Shown piece by piece: positions 59,804 through 64,000 of a DNA stretch of 64,000 bases. The notes under the pieces are model-generated. The model was not told where the DNA came from, searched no databases, and worked only from the letters and a program-made list of their open reading frames with translations. Origin of the DNA: Acidobacteria bacterium OLB17 (GTDB taxonomy: Bacteria > Acidobacteriota > Blastocatellia > Pyrinomonadales > Pyrinomonadaceae). Made by a program: the position numbers and the translations under genes. Where the stretch lies: NCBI GenBank assembly GCA_001567505.1, contig LLEU01000033.1, positions 62,001-126,000 on the forward strand. Direction: 5' to 3'. Each line of letters begins with the position of its first letter. The stretch's first letter is position 1.

Positions 59804-61399
59804 CTATTTTGCTATCGCATCTGCCGCACGCAGCCCGTGATAGAACGCCTCTTCGAAAAGCGCGACGCCGCCAAGGTCCGTGTGTGCAAAGTGAATGTTG
59901 CGGTAAGGTTCCATCGCCTTTTGACGCACGCCGCTCCAAATGAAATTCGGCTGCGGGCTGATCATCGCGTGCCCCCAACGCATAACGTCCAGCCGCGTCG
60001 TAAGGTCGCGAATATCGCGGTGCGCTCGCTCCAGATCGCTTAGGCAAACTTCCGCGATCTGGTCGCGGTCGTAGTTAAAGAGCGTTGTCCGCGCATCCTT
60101 TTCGGCGCACATCGGATAGTAGTACGTCAGAATGGCCGGCCCGTAATCGATGCCTTTCTGGTGCGTCGCGTTCACGTATCCTAGCGACGGGCTTTCATAA
60201 AGAACATTGTCCCACGCGAGCGGAAAATCGCTCCGAAAACGCGGCTTCGGCCGATCGCTGAGATGCAGGTTCGCAACGAACCACGCATTATGCCGAAACT
60301 CCTCGGCAGCGAAAGGCGGAGCCTCGCGAAAACCTCGGATCAGATACGGCACCGTGAACATCGGCCCGGCGAAGATCAGCTTCTCCGCCCTGATGCCGCG
60401 AAGTTCTCCGTCAACAAGGCACGTCACGTCAACGCCGTTCTCCTTCGGCTCGATCGAGACCGCCATCCAACCCTTTCTTATCCTATCACCGGCCTTTCCG
60501 GCAAAGTGAGAGACGAACTGCCCATTGCCTTCCGGAACGGTGATGAACGGCTGCGATTCGTCGCCGCTTTTTTTTACGCGTGAACAAAAATAGAAAAGGC
60601 CGGCCCACGCGGACGTCTCTTCGAGCTTCAGGCCGTAATCATCGCGGCAAGCATAGTCGCAATACCAACGCAGCCGCGGCGAATCGAACCCGTTCTGCGT
60701 CAACCAATCCGCGAAACTGAGTTTATCGAGGGCGGTCGCCTCGGCATCATCCGAGCAATGCTCGACCGGCAGCACGAATGCTCGCCGCCCCTTTGCGTCG
60801 CGGAAATTTATCCACTTATTGACCTCGACATAGAATTGGTCGAACTGCCGCTTGTCCTCGCTGCTCGCACCGGCGTTCAGATAAAGCCCTTCGTACCAAC
60901 GGCCTTTGTAGAAAACACGTTCCTCGGGTTCGCGGCAGAGGAACTCTTCTTTTGCAACGATCTCGCCAGATGGCCCGCGAGCTTCAAGCAGCGACATCTC
61001 GTCCAGAAGCGCGACAAGATCCGCGTTCTCCGCGAACGGCACCGGAAGGTAATGCGCACCCCACGGATATTTTACTGGCGTGCCTTCGCCGCTTCGCGAA
61101 GTTCCGCCCGCTTCCTTTTCAAGCTCAACGATCGCAACATCATCAAAACCCTTACCCAAAAGCCGCCAAGCCGCCGAAAGCCCCGCGATCCCTGCACCCA
61201 CGATCGCGACCCTTTTCGTTTCCCAGTTCGCCGCCGGGACCTCGAACGTCTTTCCTTCACGCAGCGTATGCCCGAGCGACACCGTCTGCCCGACGATCTC
61301 ACCATCCGGCAAACGCCTCGCACTCGTCTCCCGACACGCCGCAAATGCGAACGGTGCCCCAAGGAAAAGAGTGAGCAATTCTCGCCGGGAAAGATCCAT
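59804..61399 (-). CDS. Tat-exported FAD amine-oxidase-like lipoprotein
   Basis: 531 residues. N-terminus LSRRELLTLFLGAPFAFAAC combines a twin-arginine motif (SRREL) with a lipobox cysteine (Cys22). The dinucleotide-binding VAIVGAGIAGLSAAWRL (GAGIAG at 68-73) is followed by ELEKEAGGTSRSG, typical of flavin monoamine oxidases and phytoene-desaturase-like enzymes. The C-terminal FAD contact is HFAHTDLGGVALFEEAF. Likely oxidises an amine in the periplasm. The neighbouring spermidine-synthase-like gene suggests polyamine as substrate (inference). tatA at 16 kb provides the export route. Confidence 0.83.
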   Translation of the reverse strand: MDLSRRELLTLFLGAPFAFAACRETSARRLPDGEIVGQTVSLGHTLREGKTFEVPAANWETKRVAIVGAGIAGLSAAWRLLGKGFDDVAIVELEKEAGGTSRSGEGTPVKYPWGAHYLPVPFAENADLVALLDEMSLLEARGPSGEIVAKEEFLCREPEERVFYKGRWYEGLYLNAGASSEDKRQFDQFYVEVNKWINFRDAKGRRAFVLPVEHCSDDAEATALDKLSFADWLTQNGFDSPRLRWYCDYACRDDYGLKLEETSAWAGLFYFCSRVKKSGDESQPFITVPEGNGQFVSHFAGKAGDRIRKGWMAVSIEPKENGVDVTCLVDGELRGIRAEKLIFAGPMFTVPYLIRGFREAPPFAAEEFRHNAWFVANLHLSDRPKPRFRSDFPLAWDNVLYESPSLGYVNATHQKGIDYGPAILTYYYPMCAEKDARTTLFNYDRDQIAEVCLSDLERAHRDIRDLTTRLDVMRWGHAMISPQPNFIWSGVRQKAMEPYRNIHFAHTDLGGVALFEEAFYHGLRAADAIAK

Positions 61400-61403
61400 A
61401 ATA

Positions 61404-61490
61404 GGGAAAAGTGAAAAGTCAGAGTTTCTTTAATGCCGAAATGAGCATTTCTTTGAGCGGATCCATACTTATCCCTTTTCACTTATCACT
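61404..61490. repeat. Inverted repeat of GTGAAAAG units inside the cluster
   Basis: GGGAAAAGTGAAAAGT on the left (61404-61419) is answered by CCCTTTTCACTTATCACTT (61473-61491) on the right. It sits in the 102-bp gap between the oxidase and synthase genes and could form an intra-operon hairpin. Confidence 0.55.
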
Positions 61491-61501
61491 TATTTCGGAT
61501 C

Positions 61502-63025
61502 CTACTGCTCGAATCTTCTCCATTCTTCTTCGTAGTAGCGGACAAGCGCCTGATTATCCAAGCGGTTCACTTCGAGCGGTTCTTTTGGCCGCGACGTGTC
61601 GTTGGCAAATTCGAACATTGACGGCATCATTTCCGCGTTCACGAATCTTGTTTCGATGCCGTCGCGTATTTTCGTCGGCGTGTCAAAGGGTGACAGGCTT
61701 GCGAGCGAATAGCCCCAGATGCCGAAACTCGGGACCGCAGTGTAATACGGTCTTACGTCGAAGCCCGCGGCTTCCAGCGTCTCGGCGATGCACCAAAAAG
61801 ACTTTCGTGCCATCAGCGGCGATGTCGTCTGCACGACGACGGCGGAAGACGGCAAGAGTTTCTTTTTTAGAAGGTTGTAGAAGCGCGTCGTGTAGAGCTT
61901 GCCGAGGGCGAAATTGTTCGGGTCGGGAAAATCGATGATGACGATGTCGAACGGATCCGTCGCAACGGAATCGAGCCAAACGAAAGCATCGGCGTTCGTT
62001 ACCTGAACTCGCGGGTCGAGGAACGAGTGGTGATTCAGGTCGCCAAGCGCCGGGACGGCGAACGAGATGTTCGTCATATCCGGATCGAGATCGACGAGCT
62101 GGATGAACTCGACAGAGCTGTACTTTTCGATCTCTCGAAGCGCAAGGCCGTCACCGCCGCCGAGCACGAGCACGCGTTTCGGCTCGCCGCGGAACGTTGA
62201 GAAGACGGGGTGCACAAGCGCTTCGTGATAGCGATATTCGTCGAACGAACTGAACTGCAGGTTGCCGTTCAGGAAAAGGGCGTAGCCCGTCTTTCCTTTC
62301 GTTACGATGATGCGCTGATAATGTGAACTCTTCGAGTAGATAATGTTGTCAACGTAAAGCGAATCTTCGGCGAGCGAAGTGAGCCGGTCGGATTTTATGA
62401 ACGCGATCGCGAGCAGGATGATGATCACCGCACCTTTAACGCGAAGAAGCGTGATGTTGCGTTTCAGCAGCGGTTCGAGCAGCCACGTGCCCCAGATCGC
62501 GACGGCGGCGTTCAACATTCCGAAAATGAGCGACGTTCGATTCAAGCCCAAACGCGGGACGAAGAATATCGGGAAAAGCAGCGAAGCGACGAGTGCACCG
62601 ATGTAATCAAAGGCCAGTACGCGCGAGACGAGGTCCTTAAAATCGAGTTCGTCCTTCAAGATACGCATCAAGAGCGGTATCTCAAGCCCGACGAGCGCGC
62701 CGATGATGAAAACAAGTCCGTAAAGGACTATCCCGAAATACGAGAGGTTTGCGAAGGTGAGAAAAAGCAGCGGTGCCGAGAAGCCGCCGACGACCGCGAC
62801 CGCGAGCTCGACCTCGACAAAGCGGTTCGCAACATTCTTTTCAACAAAACGCGAAAGGTAAGAACCGACACCCATCGCGAAAAGATAGGTGCCGATAATG
62901 ATCGAGAATTGAGTTACGGAATCGCCGAGGACATACGAGGAGAGCGTGCCTGCCAGCAGCTCATAGATAAGCCCGCAGATCGCGATGATAAAGACATTGA
63001 GAAAAAGGAGCGGTGCGCGCTTCAC
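61502..63025 (-). CDS. Membrane-embedded spermidine synthase-like protein
   Basis: 507 residues. Seven transmembrane helices (residues 5-215) precede a spermidine/spermine synthase domain with SSHYQRI, the DEYRYHEAL motif (262-270), the SAM/dcSAM-binding LVLGGGDGLALREIE (289-293 core) and the catalytic region IIDFPDPN (Asp365). Unlike soluble SpeE it is anchored in the membrane. No AdoMet decarboxylase is in the window, so the aminopropyl donor would come from elsewhere. Located 50 bp after DUF350, it is the catalytic centre of the cluster. Confidence 0.88.
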   Translation of the reverse strand: MKRAPLLFLNVFIIAICGLIYELLAGTLSSYVLGDSVTQFSIIIGTYLFAMGVGSYLSRFVEKNVANRFVEVELAVAVVGGFSAPLLFLTFANLSYFGIVLYGLVFIIGALVGLEIPLLMRILKDELDFKDLVSRVLAFDYIGALVASLLFPIFFVPRLGLNRTSLIFGMLNAAVAIWGTWLLEPLLKRNITLLRVKGAVIIILLAIAFIKSDRLTSLAEDSLYVDNIIYSKSSHYQRIIVTKGKTGYALFLNGNLQFSSFDEYRYHEALVHPVFSTFRGEPKRVLVLGGGDGLALREIEKYSSVEFIQLVDLDPDMTNISFAVPALGDLNHHSFLDPRVQVTNADAFVWLDSVATDPFDIVIIDFPDPNNFALGKLYTTRFYNLLKKKLLPSSAVVVQTTSPLMARKSFWCIAETLEAAGFDVRPYYTAVPSFGIWGYSLASLSPFDTPTKIRDGIETRFVNAEMMPSMFEFANDTSRPKEPLEVNRLDNQALVRYYEEEWRRFEQ

Positions 63026-63075
63026 TTAACCAAAAACCCTACTTCCATTTTGGTGAACATTCGCCCGTTGTTCCT

Positions 63076-63333
63076 TTAGCCCTGGATCGCTGCCGAGATT
63101 ATCATTGCGACGCCGATGATGATCGCTCCGATGATGATCGCAAGCGAGACGTTCTGATCCTCTTCGATCTCTTTTTTCACCGAGAAAGGCGCAACGAGGA
63201 CGACTATCGCGAACGCGACCGCAAAAACGATCAGTCCGAGCAGAACGAAGACGACCGTTCCCTCGAGGACGTTCCAGAGTTCTTCGAGTTTAACGACGCC
63301 GAGCACCGGCGCAAGAGCAAGCAAATTCAACAT
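63076..63333 (-). CDS. DUF350 small membrane protein
   Basis: 85 residues with two transmembrane helices (about 25-48 and 64-83) separated by a short charged loop (FSVKKEIEEDQN). The pattern AFAIVVLVAPFSVKKEIEEDQNVSLAIIIGAIIIGVAMIISAAI matches the DUF350 half-repeat (key residues P, KE, N, LA). A GGAGG ribosome site lies in the last codons of the 49-residue gene upstream, whose stop codon TAA directly abuts the ATG. DUF350 genes often travel with membrane spermidine synthases; function unproven. Confidence 0.85.
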   Translation of the reverse strand: MLNLLALAPVLGVVKLEELWNVLEGTVVFVLLGLIVFAVAFAIVVLVAPFSVKKEIEEDQNVSLAIIIGAIIIGVAMIISAAIQG

Positions 63334-63483
63334 TTATTTTCCTCCACGAAAGCCCGAATAGATGAACGGGACACCAAGCCTCGAATGGCTGCCGGCGTTG
63401 GCCATTTCCCAACCGAACCATCCGGCGGCGCCGTACAGAACGACGATCCCCATTCCCACGATCACATAAAGTTTCTTCAGCAT
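63334..63483 (-). CDS. 49-residue membrane peptide, second gene of cluster
   Basis: MLKKLYVIVGMGIVVLYGAA opens a single transmembrane helix (residues 4-24) followed by GWFGWEMANAGSH and a short basic end with FIYSGFRGGK. The stop codon abuts the DUF350 start. The start codon follows the DUF4178-type stop by 19 bp. Too short for ordinary gene finders. Conservation of an aromatic pair (WFGWE) after the helix and its fixed position suggest a genuine small subunit. I know of no named family. Confidence 0.72.
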   Translation of the reverse strand: MLKKLYVIVGMGIVVLYGAAGWFGWEMANAGSHSRLGVPFIYSGFRGGK

Positions 63484-63502
63484 AGAGCCTCACCCGACAC
63501 GG

Positions 63503-64000
63503 CTATTCATCATCGTCATCTGAGCTCACCGGAGCGAACATACTGTCCTTCCAGCGGCTCGCTTCGAACGACCATTTTCTAAGGATGCCAAGTATTGGCG
63601 CGATCAGGAGAAGCAAGAATGCACAGCAAAAGTTAACGCCGCGATTGATGCCTTGCTCGACAGTGATCTCGACCGGCATCGGCGTTTGCCATTTCTCCCA
63701 CGTGCCCGCGATACGCAGCGTGTACTGCCCACCGGGAAGCGACGAAACCGTGGCATCGTCGTTATTCGAACCCTCGCTCCAGGATTCGCCGCCATCGACG
63801 CCCGAATAGAATTCGAGCGGAATATTGACGGATTCGACTTCGTCGTTCTTGTCGTTGATTAGATCGACGTCAAGATCTACCCATGTATTCGCAAGCGTGG
63901 CTCTGGCCGTGATGTTCACGTTCCGATTCGCCTGGATCGTGAACGGCTTGCTGAATACCTGCTGCTGCGCGCCAGCACTCGGCGCCGCCGGAAGCACGAT
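63503..64000 (-). CDS. DUF4178-type protein, C-terminal part (cut by window edge)
   Basis: At least 165 residues; the N-terminal part lies beyond the window. The visible portion reads as the membrane-anchored tail of DUF4178-type proteins: a beta domain with YSGVDGGESWSEGSNNDD and SLPGGQYTLRI, then one transmembrane helix (CCAFLLLLIAPILGIL) and the end motif WSFEASRWKDSMFAPV. A GTG at 63995-63997 is in frame but is probably internal. First visible gene of the polyamine-linked cluster; DUF4178 itself is not seen, so the family name is inferred from the tail and the neighbours. Confidence 0.72.
   Translation of the reverse strand: MVLPAAPSAGAQQQVFSKPFTIQANRNVNITARATLANTWVDLDVDLINDKNDEVESVNIPLEFYSGVDGGESWSEGSNNDDATVSSLPGGQYTLRIAGTWEKWQTPMPVEITVEQGINRGVNFCCAFLLLLIAPILGILRKWSFEASRWKDSMFAPVSSDDDDE

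Noticed and set aside
63995..63997. GTG as true start of the DUF4178-type gene
   Set aside because: The protein shows no signal or family N-terminus from there, and the window edge is 3 bp away. It is most likely internal.

Overview
The window is 64 kb of GC-rich (roughly 58-60% by eye) chromosome, densely packed with genes on both strands. It carries one tRNA, one small transposase element and no rRNA, prophage or CRISPR array. Gene content points to a diderm (Gram-negative) heterotroph: ADP-heptose epimerase, a Wza-like export protein, TatA, bactofilin, an 804-codon GyrB and OmpA-type proteins. The style of the genes (VWA proteins with signal peptides, PilZ, many short palindromic intergenic repeats, asparagine-synthase and glycosyltransferase neighbours) suggests Acidobacteriota, perhaps Blastocatellia. 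That placement is inference and was not tested by any search.

Layout. 0-5 kb: enoyl-CoA hydratase, PilZ protein, then a thioredoxin reductase/FmdB/VWA operon and a PEGA-OmpA protein with a repeated Lys-Thr motif. 5-11.8 kb: thyA, two methyltransferases, a hypothetical with an HExxH motif, a DUF4143 ATPase behind a large palindrome, and a glycosylasparaginase. 11.8-18 kb: glycosyltransferase, asnB, proline iminopeptidase, tatA, a NicO-type metal permease. 18-25.4 kb (minus strand): ribF, ABC1 kinase, DUF2156, CBM9-like operon, an IS200/RAYT element with its own REP palindromes, then dipeptidase-hldD. 25.5-32 kb: galU, diadenylate cyclase cdaA-cdaR, an O-antigen ligase-like protein with an apparent PDZ insert, and a beta-lactamase-fold hydrolase. 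32-45 kb: ttcA, bactofilin, mscL, mnmA, MATE, aat, M48 peptidase, gyrB, recF. 45-52.5 kb: tRNA-Ser(UGA), fadR-fadD with a recognisable FadR operator, and surface-polysaccharide genes (wza-like, capD-like, galE). 53-58 kb: aminotransferase and a lower-GC pair of secreted proteins. 58-64 kb: a minus-strand cluster built around a membrane-embedded spermidine-synthase homologue, DUF350 and a DUF4178-type protein, which runs off the right edge.

Two points shape how the window should be read. First, at least sixteen single-base frameshifts break otherwise intact genes, including housekeeping ones (mnmA, recF, aat, galE). Many lie in homopolymers, so the sequence most likely carries uncorrected read errors rather than pseudogenes. 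I annotate such genes over their full span and give the break point. Second, the best candidate for a poorly described system is the 58-64 kb cluster: DUF4178 tail, a 49-residue membrane peptide, DUF350, membrane spermidine synthase, Tat lipoprotein flavin oxidase, a four-histidine membrane protein and a coiled-coil lipoprotein. It looks like an envelope-located polyamine synthesis and oxidation pathway.
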